DNA of 64,000 bases from Spirochaetales bacterium (GCA_018399255.1 JAGYPA010000005.1:1-64000); one strand, 5' to 3'; positions 33,430 to 42,135 are shown, counted from the first letter of the stretch. The notes: generated by a model not told the origin, from the letters alone. Numbers and translations are program-made.

Positions 33430-34452
33430 CTACATTGTAGCAGATAACGGGAATAAAATCACCCCCTCTAAATCTGTATATCCGCCGAAGAGCAGCAGCA
33501 GCCGGTCGAGACCGAGGGCGGTTCCTGAACAGGGAGGAAAGGGGTGCTCCCTGCTGCGGAAATGTTCCGGAAATTCCTGCGGCAGGTCGGGGATTGCACT
33601 GCCTGAACGGATGCTGCGCAGGGCTGCTGCTGCAGATTCCCTTCTGAAGACCTCCTCGATTCTGTCCGCGTCGGTTTCTTCGGTATAGCAGTTGGCAAGT
33701 TCTATGCCGCCGGCATAGAGTTCCCAGCGCTCTTTGCAGGGGGTTCCCTTTTTGTTTGCCGCAAGGCATTCGATCCGGGCGGGATAATCGGTTATGATCA
33801 GCGGCTTGTCCTGGGGAATGTCGGGTTCGATATGGGTGAGGAATATGCGGTTGAAGAGCGATTCCCAGGTTTCGGGGGCGTGCTCTGCAGCGGCTGAGCT
33901 GACGACAGAGCTGGCAGCGCCGAGAGATGATGCCGCTTTCCGCAGTTTTTCGAGGGTTTGCAGTTCGTCAAGGTCGAGACCGACGGCGGTATGCCAGAGT
34001 TCGTGCATGGTTTTGACTCTGAAGGGGGGAAGCAGATGTTCGGGGGTTCCCCGGGGGGCGACGGCGGAAATATATTCTTCAGCGTGCGCTATGGAGTCTT
34101 TATAATCAGCTTCCACCGTATACCACTCAAGCATGCTGAATTCGGGGTTGTGGTACCGGCCGATCTGTTCGCTGTTGCGAAAGCATTTGCTTATCTGGAA
34201 TATGCTGCCGGAGCCTGCCGCCAGCAGCTGCTTCATGTGCACTTCGGGGGAGGGAACCAGCCAGCGGGCGGTTGTCCCTTTGAAGGGGTGGCTGAAGGCT
34301 GTTTCGAAGACCTCGATGGTGGGTTCTGGAATAAGGCCGTCGGCGAGAATCGGGGTTTCGACCTCGAGGTATCCTTTCCGGGTGAAGTGCTCGCGGGTGC
34401 GGGTATAGAGACGGCTTCGCTGGAGGGCAGTTTCCCGGTTAAATGTGATCAT
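33430..34452 (-). CDS. epmA: EF-P beta-lysine ligase EpmA (PoxA/GenX)
   Basis: The 340-residue protein is a truncated class II lysyl-tRNA synthetase paralogue without the anticodon-binding domain. Motif 2 is FQISKCFRNSEQIGRYHNPE and motif 3 is SGTALGLDRLLLLFGG; AGGIELANCYTEETD is also typical. EpmA attaches beta-lysine to EF-P. The ATG at 34452 has no ribosome site. A divergent promoter (GTGACA, 17 nt, TAGTAT) would start transcription at about 34450-34452, so the mRNA may be leaderless. A middle insertion rich in Ala and Ser (SLGAASSVVSSAAAE, about 186-200) is variable in such proteins. Confidence 0.93.
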   Translation of the reverse strand: MITFNRETALQRSRLYTRTREHFTRKGYLEVETPILADGLIPEPTIEVFETAFSHPFKGTTARWLVPSPEVHMKQLLAAGSGSIFQISKCFRNSEQIGRYHNPEFSMLEWYTVEADYKDSIAHAEEYISAVAPRGTPEHLLPPFRVKTMHELWHTAVGLDLDELQTLEKLRKAASSLGAASSVVSSAAAEHAPETWESLFNRIFLTHIEPDIPQDKPLIITDYPARIECLAANKKGTPCKERWELYAGGIELANCYTEETDADRIEEVFRRESAAAALRSIRSGSAIPDLPQEFPEHFRSREHPFPPCSGTALGLDRLLLLFGGYTDLEGVILFPLSATM

Positions 34453-34457
34453 GGCTT

Positions 34458-34522
34458 ATACTATCAAAACCCGGGGTGCATGTCACGACTTCGTGACAGT
34501 TTGCAGCTGATTGGTGTATAGT
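34458..34522. promoter_or_regulatory. Divergent promoters sharing one palindromic -35 region (epmA and PfkB-type kinase)
   Basis: The perfect palindrome TGTCACGA-CT-TCGTGACA (34481-34498) contains GTGACA on each strand. Rightward, GTGACA (34493-34498) is 18 nt from TATAGT (34517-34522). Leftward, GTGACA (34486-34481) is 17 nt from TAGTAT (34463-34458). One palindrome could therefore serve as a joint -35 and operator for both genes. Confidence 0.55.
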
Positions 34523-34561
34523 AGGAGGCATCGCTGAGGTTTTCACCGGGAGGGCAGGTAT

Positions 34562-35692
34562 ATGCAGAAAGAAGTGACATCCGGGATTCAGCTCGCAGCT
34601 CTGGGAAATCCGCTTATAGATCTCTATGCCCCGGTATCACGGGAAACAGTCAGGGCTGCCGGCATCAAGCCCGGGAGTGCTGTGCACGGTGAAGTCGGCA
34701 GGGACGGTCTTCTCTCTCTGCTTGATCGGCAGCTCTTTGGACCCGACGGAAGAATTGAGGCCGATAAAGCCGATGCCTGCGGGCGATTTTTCGGGCAGAA
34801 GGTTCATGCATACCCTGCGGGGGGGGCTTTTACAGCGGCCCGGCTTCTGGCGGAAGCGGGCAAGACTGTCGTGTTCTGCGGGGCGGTCGGAGCAGACGGC
34901 GGGGCAGATTTGTTCAAGACGGCATCGAAGGGGAGCGGTCTGCGCCTTCACTTGACAGAAACACCCGGAGAGACAGGCCGATGCCGCTATCTCTATGACC
35001 CTGAACATCCGGGGCCGCTCACTATTGCCGTAACGCCGGGGGCTGCGAAGGCGCTGATAATCGATGATATCTGCTCTGATTTGCTGAAGCAGGCAGCCTG
35101 GGTTTATATTGAGGGCTTTGTTTTTCTGGGAATTGGCTGGGATCTGTTCAGTGATTTTCAGCCGGCGGCTTTGGCCGTTGATCTGGCTTCACAATTTGCC
35201 GCTGCCGTCTGCCGACCTTTAATCCTTCAGTCCTTGCAGTCGGATAAACTTGTGCTGTTCGGTACCACAGATGAGTTTGCCGCTCTGTTTGCCTGTCGAA
35301 GGGAAGAAGTTGAACAGAACTGCACAGCTTTTGTTCATGGAGATGTTGGTTTGCTGATGGGGGAAGGCTCCGATGCCTCTGTCGTTAATCAGCGGTCCGC
35401 AGGAGCGGCCGAAATTACCTGTATTGTGAAAAGCGGGCCTTCCGGGGTTACGAGTATTTCCCGGCGGGGGGTGGTACGGCATCAGGCTCCTCAGATGAAG
35501 CATCCTCCGCTCGAGCAGTTCAGTATCGGGGCCGGGGATGCTTTTTCAGCCGGCTATTTGGCCGGAAAAATTGAAGGGAGCGATGAAATGGGCTGTCTCG
35601 ATGCAGGGACAGAGAGCGCTGCCCGGGCTTTGACGGCTGAGGGGCCACCATTTCCATTCCCAAACGAAGCGAGAGGAGCGGAACCATCTTGA
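34562..35692 (+). CDS. PfkB-family carbohydrate/nucleoside kinase
   Basis: The 376-residue protein has the ribokinase-like fold: a Gly-rich start (LAALGNPLIDLYAPV), YPAGGAFTAARLLAEAG and the catalytic anion-hole motif SIGAGDAFSAGYLAG near the end. Adenosine or sugar kinases of this type phosphorylate a hydroxyl with ATP. The substrate is unclear. The last 14 residues (PFPFPNEARGAEPS) are coded by dispersed repeat B and its adjoining hairpin. The native carboxyl end has therefore been replaced or extended by the repeat. GGGAGG precedes the ATG. It diverges from epmA. Confidence 0.82.
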   Translation: MQKEVTSGIQLAALGNPLIDLYAPVSRETVRAAGIKPGSAVHGEVGRDGLLSLLDRQLFGPDGRIEADKADACGRFFGQKVHAYPAGGAFTAARLLAEAGKTVVFCGAVGADGGADLFKTASKGSGLRLHLTETPGETGRCRYLYDPEHPGPLTIAVTPGAAKALIIDDICSDLLKQAAWVYIEGFVFLGIGWDLFSDFQPAALAVDLASQFAAAVCRPLILQSLQSDKLVLFGTTDEFAALFACRREEVEQNCTAFVHGDVGLLMGEGSDASVVNQRSAGAAEITCIVKSGPSGVTSISRRGVVRHQAPQMKHPPLEQFSIGAGDAFSAGYLAGKIEGSDEMGCLDAGTESAARALTAEGPPFPFPNEARGAEPS

Positions 35693-35699
35693 TGGTTCC
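35656..35699. repeat. Repeat family B copy 2 plus perfect hairpin at the kinase stop codon
   Basis: The 28-nt repeat (35656-35683) is followed by GGAACCATC-TT-GATGGTTCC (35680-35699), a 9-bp perfect inverted repeat that contains the kinase TGA. The hairpin is not followed by a T-run, so it is not a standard terminator. Confidence 0.7.
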
Positions 35700-35742
35700 A
35701 TTCCCGCCTATTGCCGGCGGATCGGGATTACAATAAGGATGA

Positions 35743-35815
35743 ATTGACTCACTGCAGACCAGAATGAATTGACTCTCATTTTTTGTTTGACAAATAGTAT
35801 AGACGGGCGTAAGAT
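35743..35815 (+). promoter_or_regulatory. livJ promoter with paired upstream motif
   Basis: TTGACA (35787-35792), 17 nt, TAAGAT (35810-35815). Upstream lie two copies of TGAATTGACTC (near 35744 and 35767), the same core as the end of repeat A. They could be an activator or repressor site or repeat debris. The livJ ATG follows about 60 nt later after a GAGGAGG-like site. Confidence 0.6.
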
Positions 35816-35880
35816 GGGATAATGAGAACTGATTCAGTTTTCATAACTATAATTTGTCCAAACCATGAGGAGGTTATTTC

Positions 35881-37110
35881 ATGAAAGGAAGATTGTTATT
35901 TGCATGTGCTTTGCTTCTGATTATTGCGGCTCCCGCATTGATCATGGCTTCTGGTGCTGCTGATTCCGAAGCTGACACCATAAAGTTCGGCGGGGTATGG
36001 CCCCTGGGAGACATTACGGGAGAGCAGGGGAGTAAAGCCGCCCAGTTGGCTATCGATGAAATCAACGCCAACGGCGGTCTGCTGGGCAGAACTGTTGAGC
36101 TGGTGATTATCGACAGTGAATTCAGTCCCGAAAAGGGAGCTTCAGCCATCGAGCGTCTGGCAAATATCGATAAAGTCGATTTCTTTGTCGGCGGCATGGC
36201 TTCAGGCGTCCATCTCGGACAGATCCCGATTATGAAGAAATACCAGAAAGTTACGATGTGGACCGGTGCGGCCAGTCATCTCGCCGAAGCTGCGGTAGGT
36301 CCCGATCAGGACTGGTATTTTCACCTGCATCCCTGGGATTACAATCAGGGTGCCAGCTATGTGACCGGCTGGAATGCCATAGCCGAGAAGTATGATGAAA
36401 TATCCATCGACCGGTGGTTCCTTGCCTATGAAGAGGGTCCCTTCGGAAGTTCATCATTTGAGGCGACAAAAATGCTCTTTTCCGATCTGGAGGTGGATGG
36501 AGAAGCTTTCCAGACGGCAGCAGCCGGCGGCGGAGACTATTCGGCTGTCATTGAGCGGGCGAAAAAATACAATCCCGATGTTTTCATCTGGGCCGGGTAT
36601 GATGCCGATGCCCTTCCGTTGATGGAACAGTCCAAAACGCTCAATTTTTCACCGGCTCTCTATGTCGGAGCTCCTCCCGGGTGGCCTGCAGATTTCGGTA
36701 ATAGTCCGTTAGCTGAAAATGTCACGCTCTATGGTATGTGGGCCCCGGCTATAAATGCGGTAAGTGATGTGAGCAAGCGGTTCTCTGACGGCTATGTTGC
36801 CAAGTACGGGGCTCTTCCGGCCACCTATTTTGCTCCGTTAGGCTATACCGCCATTATGATTCTTGCTGAAGCCGTAGAAGCGGCCGGTACTGTCGAAAAA
36901 GATGCCGTTATTGCCGCTTTGGAAGCTATCAAGTATGAATCTCCCCTCGGTGAGATAATTTCTTTTGAACCTTCCAATGTGATAAGTCACCAGGGTATCA
37001 AGAATCAGAAGATTCTGCAGTGGCAGAACGGCAGACAGGAAGTAATCTGGCCGTTTGAATTTGCAACGGCAGAACCGGTATATCCGTTCACTCCCTGGGG
37101 CGAACGCTGA
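35881..37110 (+). CDS. livJ: ABC transporter periplasmic binding protein, branched-chain amino acid (LivJ) type
   Basis: The 409-residue protein starts with a signal peptide (MKGRLLFACALLLIIAAPAL; cleavage near MASG-AAD, no lipobox Cys). A periplasmic type I fold follows: IKFGGVWPLGDITGEQG, AIDEINANGGLLGRTVELV, DSEFSPEKGASAIERL, then VFIWAGYDADALPLMEQ. It binds an amino acid or amide-like ligand for the permease livHM and ATPases livGF that follow. The ligand cannot be read; members of this family also bind urea and short amides. A hairpin in the 149-nt gap before livH probably lowers expression of the downstream genes relative to livJ. Confidence 0.9.
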   Translation: MKGRLLFACALLLIIAAPALIMASGAADSEADTIKFGGVWPLGDITGEQGSKAAQLAIDEINANGGLLGRTVELVIIDSEFSPEKGASAIERLANIDKVDFFVGGMASGVHLGQIPIMKKYQKVTMWTGAASHLAEAAVGPDQDWYFHLHPWDYNQGASYVTGWNAIAEKYDEISIDRWFLAYEEGPFGSSSFEATKMLFSDLEVDGEAFQTAAAGGGDYSAVIERAKKYNPDVFIWAGYDADALPLMEQSKTLNFSPALYVGAPPGWPADFGNSPLAENVTLYGMWAPAINAVSDVSKRFSDGYVAKYGALPATYFAPLGYTAIMILAEAVEAAGTVEKDAVIAALEAIKYESPLGEIISFEPSNVISHQGIKNQKILQWQNGRQEVIWPFEFATAEPVYPFTPWGER

Positions 37111-37194
37111 CACCGGCTTCCGGCGTCGATGTCTGCCTCTGGCGAGGTGTGAGGCCGGTTAGTTAGAATGTAATTACTTTCTGAAGAAATCCAT

Positions 37195-37231
37195 GGCCGG
37201 AAGGTGAAGTTCTCAGCTTCATATTCCGGCC
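37195..37231 (+). terminator. Hairpin between livJ and livH
   Basis: GGCCGGAA (37195-37202) pairs with TTCCGGCC (37224-37231), with a second inner stem TGAAG/CTTCA. There is no T-run, so it is more likely a processing or mRNA-stabilising barrier than a full stop. It gives excess binding protein over permease, a common design. Confidence 0.6.
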
Positions 37232-37259
37232 GGTATGCAACATAACGGAGGTTACCCCC

Positions 37260-38192
37260 TTGAGACAAAACAAAGCGGTAATAGGTTCAGCCGTCGGCTT
37301 TATAGGCGTCATGATTATCATTCTTCTCATCGCCAAGCCTTCAGCTCTGATATTCGGTATCCAGAGGGCGGGGCTGTATGCCGCTATAGCTCTTCCGATG
37401 GCCCTGGTTCTGGGCATCGTGCATATAGTCAATCTGGCCCATGGTGAGATGATGATGATAGCGGCCTATCTTACCTATTCTATCTGTGTGGCGTTCGGGC
37501 TGGACCCCCTGGTCGCGATGGTTCCCACCGCGGTAATCATGTTCTTTGTCGGGATGCTGCTGTTCCGCTTTACCATCCGCTATGCTCTGAAAGCGCCGGA
37601 GCTTAATCAGCTGATCCTGACCTTCGGTCTGGCTATGGTGCTCAGTCAGGGTATCAATTTGCTGGCAACGTCCCAGCCGAGAAAATTGTCTGTCGATTAT
37701 GTCACCAGTTCGGCGACAATCGGCAATGTAAGTTTTGGGACGTATGATTTCATCTTTCTTGCGGTGGCGGTCATCTTTCTGACAGGGCTTATGCTGTTCC
37801 TCAAGAAAACACGTCTGGGCAAGGCTGCGATGGCGGTCGGGCAGAATCCGGTGGGGGCTCAGTTTGTCGGCATCAATGTCATTTCCACCTATACCATAAT
37901 TTTTGCCATTGCATCGGCCATGTTGGGGATTATGGGAGCTTTTTTTATCACGAAAATGTCGATTTTTCCGACGGTGGGCGGGGCCTATACGATGAAGTCC
38001 TTTTGTCTGGTGGCTATGGCCGGGATAGGAAATCTGCCCATGGTTCTGCTCTCGAGCCTGGTGCTGGGTATTTCGGAATCCGCAGTTCAGTCGATTCCCG
38101 GAGGAACCGGCTGGTCCCCGCTGGTCTTCTTCGGCCTGATTATTGCGGTAATTCTCTTCAGGTCATACGCAAAAACGGCAGGGGTGAAATAA
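37260..38192 (+). CDS. livH: Branched-chain-amino-acid-type ABC permease LivH
   Basis: A 310-residue inner-membrane permease with about eight helices. Typical LivH blocks are FGIQRAGLYAAIALPMALVL, HIVNLAHGEMMMIAAYL, LILTFGLAMVLSQG, AMAVGQNPVGAQFVGINV and PTVGGAYTMKSFCLVAMAGI. Starts at TTG 37260 with AACGGAGG 9 nt upstream. Shares one base with the livM start (TAATG). Pairs with LivM to form the channel. Confidence 0.93.
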   Translation: MRQNKAVIGSAVGFIGVMIIILLIAKPSALIFGIQRAGLYAAIALPMALVLGIVHIVNLAHGEMMMIAAYLTYSICVAFGLDPLVAMVPTAVIMFFVGMLLFRFTIRYALKAPELNQLILTFGLAMVLSQGINLLATSQPRKLSVDYVTSSATIGNVSFGTYDFIFLAVAVIFLTGLMLFLKKTRLGKAAMAVGQNPVGAQFVGINVISTYTIIFAIASAMLGIMGAFFITKMSIFPTVGGAYTMKSFCLVAMAGIGNLPMVLLSSLVLGISESAVQSIPGGTGWSPLVFFGLIIAVILFRSYAKTAGVK

Positions 38193-39139
38193 TGAAAAAG
38201 ACGCTGAACCGCACTTTTCTGATAATCGGTGTGCTCCTGCTGGCGGCACCGTTGTTTATGGGACCCTATGCGCAGTCAGTTGCACGCAGTGTGCTGATGT
38301 ACCTGATGCTGGCTATCAGCTGGAATATGCTGGTCAGTTCAGGTCAGCTGAGCTTCGGCATAGCCGGTTTTTTCGGGCTGGGAGGGTATGCTTCCACCCT
38401 GGCTATCGTATATCTTGGCATGCCCCCCATTCTGAGTCTGGTGTTTGCCTTTATTCTTGTAGGAGCGGCAGCCTGGCTGCTGGGGCTTGTGGCGCTCCGG
38501 CTGCGGGGAATGTATTTTGCTATTTCGACCTTGGCGCTGGCCGAGATTTTTCGCGTGATAATCCACAACTGGCATGGTTTTACCGGAGGACCTAACGGGA
38601 AGCTGCTGCCGAAGCTGATATTTGACGGGGCATCGGTTCCTACCTACTTGCTGATGGCCGTTCTGGCCGCGGGAACGATTGCTTTCAGTATGTGGTTCAG
38701 GCGCAGCAAGTTTCATTTTGCTGTGACCTCCATCCGGGACAATGAGATTGCGGCCATGTCTACCGGGATAAACATCTATAAGACGCTGCTTATGGTGTTT
38801 GCGGTCACTTCGGCTGTGCAGGGGCTGGTGGGGGCCAGTTTTGCCAATATGTACGGTTTTGTGACTCCTGAAAGCAGCTTCAATATGAACTACACCCTGC
38901 TGCCGCTGGCGATGACGCTGCTTGGCGGTCTCTACACGACGTGGGGACCGGTTCTCGGGGCGGTTCTGCTGGGGATAGTCGGTGAATATCTGAAGCTCTA
39001 TATTCCTTACGGCCATCTTATTGTGTATGGAATTATTATTGTGCTGGTAATTCTGTTCATGCCTAACGGTATTGTCGGTTTATCCGGAAAACTGTTGAAT
39101 GGCTTCGAAGCGAGGAAGAAGGGGGAAGTTCAGCTATGA
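38192..39139 (+). CDS. livM: Branched-chain-amino-acid-type ABC permease LivM
   Basis: The 315-residue second permease has the usual features: LAISWNMLVSSGQLSFGIAG, GGYASTLAIVYLGMPP, RLRGMYFAISTLALAEIFRV, RDNEIAAMSTGINIYKTLL and SFNMNYTLLPLAMTLLGGLY. It begins at 38192, overlapping the livH stop; a longer in-frame extension upstream is not used. It ends in an ATGA overlap with livG. Confidence 0.93.
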   Translation: MKKTLNRTFLIIGVLLLAAPLFMGPYAQSVARSVLMYLMLAISWNMLVSSGQLSFGIAGFFGLGGYASTLAIVYLGMPPILSLVFAFILVGAAAWLLGLVALRLRGMYFAISTLALAEIFRVIIHNWHGFTGGPNGKLLPKLIFDGASVPTYLLMAVLAAGTIAFSMWFRRSKFHFAVTSIRDNEIAAMSTGINIYKTLLMVFAVTSAVQGLVGASFANMYGFVTPESSFNMNYTLLPLAMTLLGGLYTTWGPVLGAVLLGIVGEYLKLYIPYGHLIVYGIIIVLVILFMPNGIVGLSGKLLNGFEARKKGEVQL

Positions 39140-39855
39140 GTATACTGCAGACAAAAAAGCTGACAATCAAGTTCGGCGGCTTGACAGCGGTGAACGAGGT
39201 GGATTTCTCCCTGGAGAGCGGTCATATTGTCGGTATTATTGGACCGAATGGGGCTGGGAAGACGACCTTCATCAATTTGATTGCGGGATTGCATACTCCG
39301 ACATCGGGGTCTGTGTTTCTGGATGGAGAGGATATTACGGCCATGAAGCCCCATAAGCGGGCCCGGATCGGTATCGGGAGAACGTTTCAGCTCATACACC
39401 CTCTGGAGAACCTGTCTCTGGTGGAGAATGTCATGAACGGGTTTCTGTTTGCCCAGGATTTTTCTGTTCCGAAGGCCCGTAAGGCGGCTGTGCTGCTGTG
39501 TGAAGAACTCGGACTGAGCCGTCTTGAGAGACCCACTTCGCAGATGAATATTCTCGAGATTAAGAAGATGGAACTGGCCAAGGCGCTGGCTGTGAATCCG
39601 AAGATTCTCTTTCTCGATGAAATGATGGCCGGACTTAACAGTGACGAGTCGCTGGAGATGATTTCTCTGGTGCAGAAGGTTACCAGATCAAAGAATCTGG
39701 CTGTAGGGGTTGTGGAGCATGTAATGGGGGTTATTAAGCAGCTGACTCACTCTGTCGTTGTTCTGGACGGGGGGGAGGTGATTGCTCAGGGGAAATATGA
39801 GGATGTAGTCAAGAATGAACGGGTGCAGAGTGCATATCTGGGAGGCGGCGCATGA
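39136..39855 (+). CDS. livG: ABC ATP-binding protein LivG
   Basis: The 239-residue nucleotide-binding protein has Walker A GPNGAGKTTF, a Q-loop near RTFQLIHPLENLS and Walker B ILFLDEMMAGL. The ABC signature, normally LSYGxQ, reads MNILEIKKMELAKAL, so the signature Ser-Gly pair is not obvious. The final His switch VVEH is present. It pairs with LivF. Start overlaps the livM stop and the end overlaps livF (ATGA). Confidence 0.9.
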   Translation: MSILQTKKLTIKFGGLTAVNEVDFSLESGHIVGIIGPNGAGKTTFINLIAGLHTPTSGSVFLDGEDITAMKPHKRARIGIGRTFQLIHPLENLSLVENVMNGFLFAQDFSVPKARKAAVLLCEELGLSRLERPTSQMNILEIKKMELAKALAVNPKILFLDEMMAGLNSDESLEMISLVQKVTRSKNLAVGVVEHVMGVIKQLTHSVVVLDGGEVIAQGKYEDVVKNERVQSAYLGGGA

Positions 39856-40556
39856 AGTTGGAGTTACGGAATATCAGCTGCGGTTACGGTAAGCTTACCG
39901 TGCTCAACGGGGTTTCTCTCACGGTCGATGAGGGGTCGGTCGGTCTTTTCGGGCCGAACGGGGCCGGCAAGACTACCCTGATTCATGCGGTTCTCGGTAT
40001 GGTGCCCCTGCAGAATGGGGAAATCTACTTTGACGGCGAACGGATCGACACGAAAAAGACTCATACGATTGTCAGGCAGGGGATTTCGGTGGTTCCCCAG
40101 GAGCGGGAACTGTTTCCGGCCATGACGGTGCTGGAAAATCTGCAGGTGGGAGCTGAGAATATCGATCGGGCCCGGGCTGCGATGGCCGATACGCTCGAGC
40201 TTGTCTACAGCTATTTTCCCATCCTGAAGGAGCGACAGGGGCAGTATGCAGGTACGATGAGCGGCGGGCAGCAGCGGATGCTGGCGGTCGGCAGGGCACT
40301 TATGGCCAAGCCGAAGCTGCTGATTCTCGATGAGCCGAGTCTCGGGCTGCAGCCTTCGATTGTGCATGAGCTTTTCGATATCCTGAACATTATGAAGAAG
40401 GAGATATCGATATTTTTGACTGAGCAGAATCTGCGGGAGAGCTTACGTACCGTGGGCAAGGGGTATATTCTGGAAAATGGTCATATTGTTCTGGAGGGTG
40501 ATGCAGACGGACTGGCCAATAATCCGCAGGTTACCAGGGCTTATCTGGGGTTGTAG
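39852..40556 (+). CDS. livF: ABC ATP-binding protein LivF
   Basis: The 234-residue ATPase is canonical: ISCGYGKLTVLNGVSL, Walker A GPNGAGKTTL, Q-loop VVPQERELFPAMTVLENL, signature MSGGQQRMLAVGRAL, Walker B LLILDEPSLGLQP and switch ending LTEQN. With LivG it powers the importer, and being intact it could carry most of the ATPase activity if LivG is degenerate. A small hairpin CTGCAC..GTGCAG follows before the hydrolase gene. Confidence 0.94.
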   Translation: MKLELRNISCGYGKLTVLNGVSLTVDEGSVGLFGPNGAGKTTLIHAVLGMVPLQNGEIYFDGERIDTKKTHTIVRQGISVVPQERELFPAMTVLENLQVGAENIDRARAAMADTLELVYSYFPILKERQGQYAGTMSGGQQRMLAVGRALMAKPKLLILDEPSLGLQPSIVHELFDILNIMKKEISIFLTEQNLRESLRTVGKGYILENGHIVLEGDADGLANNPQVTRAYLGL

Positions 40557-40606
40557 TTCCGGCTGCACGCATGTGTGCAGAGGTTTTTCGAGCTGGGAGG
40601 TGCTGT

Positions 40607-41407
40607 ATGGCGGCAGTTATCTATTATTTTCTTGTTATTGATCAGATTCAGGTTCATTATGCGGAGTATCAGTCTGCAGTTTCCGATGATGTTCGTGGAA
40701 ATCCTCCGGTGCTCTATATTCACGGGAATCTGGGCAGTCATCTCTGGTATTCCCGGGTTATGGAGATTGAAGGGAGAAGAGTAATTGCGCTGGATCTGCC
40801 CAATTTTGGAAAATCTGATGCTCTCGGTGAGTGCTCGATTTCCGCATATGGGAAATTTGTGATTAAGTTTATCGAGAAGCTTGGGTTGGGACCGGTTGTT
40901 CTTGTCGGGCACAGTCTGGGCGGTGCGGTTGCCATGGAGACGGCTGTGACCAGACCGGATCTGGCTGCCGCGCTCTGTCTGGTCGATTCTTCACCGATAC
41001 ATGGACTGGTTACCCCGACGAGCTATTATCCGGTGATTGAATCCTACAAGACTGATCGCAATATGCTGAAGGCCGCCCTGAGGGCGGTTGTTCCTGCTCT
41101 CGATGACGAGGAGTTTTTTGAACGGCTGGTTTCCGATGCGGCCGCCATGCAGGGGGACTGCTTTATCGGGCATGCGGAGGCCTTGGGCAAGGCTGATTTT
41201 ACCGATCGGGCAGGGAACTATTCCGGTCCGGTGCTGTGTCTGACCGGTGAGAAGGACATTCTTATCAGTGCGGATATGGCAGCGGCGGCGGCGGAGGCCT
41301 TCGGCGGGAGCTATGAGGTGCTTCCGGATGTGGGCCATTCAGTCATTGTGGAAAATCCCGGACTGTTTCTGGAAAAGTTCACCGGATTTTTAGCTGAGCT
41401 GGGATAA
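40607..41407 (+). CDS. Alpha/beta hydrolase at the end of the liv operon
   Basis: The 266-residue alpha/beta-hydrolase has oxyanion motif HGNLGSHLWYS, nucleophile S103 (VGHSLGGAV), acid D217 (GEKDILI) and base H244 (DVGHSV). No signal peptide, so cytoplasmic. GGGAGG precedes the ATG at 40607. It lies 50 nt after livF on the same strand, which suggests that the imported compound, or a product, carries an ester, lactone or amide that this enzyme cleaves. Substrate unknown. Confidence 0.85.
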   Translation: MAAVIYYFLVIDQIQVHYAEYQSAVSDDVRGNPPVLYIHGNLGSHLWYSRVMEIEGRRVIALDLPNFGKSDALGECSISAYGKFVIKFIEKLGLGPVVLVGHSLGGAVAMETAVTRPDLAAALCLVDSSPIHGLVTPTSYYPVIESYKTDRNMLKAALRAVVPALDDEEFFERLVSDAAAMQGDCFIGHAEALGKADFTDRAGNYSGPVLCLTGEKDILISADMAAAAAEAFGGSYEVLPDVGHSVIVENPGLFLEKFTGFLAELG

Positions 41408-41537
41408 TCAGCCTTTTGTGTTGAGGTAGCGCGGTGTAAGTACCCGAATTAATTTGACCCCAATACCCACATTATTATAAACCGAAAATCCTTCTGTAGT
41501 TGCTAAAATCCCGAGGTATTATCAACTTTTTATTTAA

Positions 41538-41610
41538 GGCTCTTGCAAAAAGCAAGAGCGTCGATTTGGAGCCAATTTCAAAAATGCGAAGCATTTTGAA
41601 ATTGACTCAT
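41538..41610. repeat. Dispersed repeat family A, nearly complete copy
   Basis: Same hairpin GGCTCTTGCAAAAAGCAAGA, then a second stem TTTCAAAAATGCGAAGCATT followed by TTGAAATTGACTCA at the right end. It lacks the left TTGAGTCAATT found at 7003. Confidence 0.75.
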
Positions 41611-41849
41611 TTGCCCGCATAATTTTACCGAACTGCAATAGCGCGGGCATACACGTCCTGATGCAGCAGCACAAAGCGCGCGACAGCCTGGGCTGCCAGC
41701 CGGCGGGCGCTCAAGCGGTGATTGGTTCGGCAAATCCGATTTCCTCCTTCTTTGAAATCCTGTCATGACTGCAGGAGGGCAAATTTCATGGTTTCAGGGT
41801 TGCATAGAGGCTATGATTGAAAAAAAGAAGAGACAGTAAAAGAACCCGG

Positions 41850-42135
41850 TTAAGTCCGGCTCAATATACACATGTCGCACGAGTAGCCGGAAGGAAGCAA
41901 ATAAGGTTTTGCAGGGTAAGGAGCTGCTGAGAGGGTCACGAAAACCTTAAGCCTGGCTCAAAACACACGTGTCCCACGAGGAGGAGGGGGCGGAATTTTG
42001 CAAGGGACAAGAGGGCGAATAAAATATATCTTAGAACGTGCGAACACGTTTATACACGGTAAACCAACTAATCGAGGAGAGCATCATGGGATCGGCTGCT
42101 GCTCGTTGTGACACGTGTATGAGCCGACCTTAGCG
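41850..42135. repeat. 34-nt direct repeat pair and an inverted third copy
   Basis: Copies at 41850-41883 and 41947-41980 match at 28 of 34 positions (core GGCTCAA..ACAC.TGTC.CACGAG). A related inverted copy is at 42108-42135 (GTGACACGTGTATGAGCC). In RNA the second and third could pair over about 130 nt. Confidence 0.6.
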
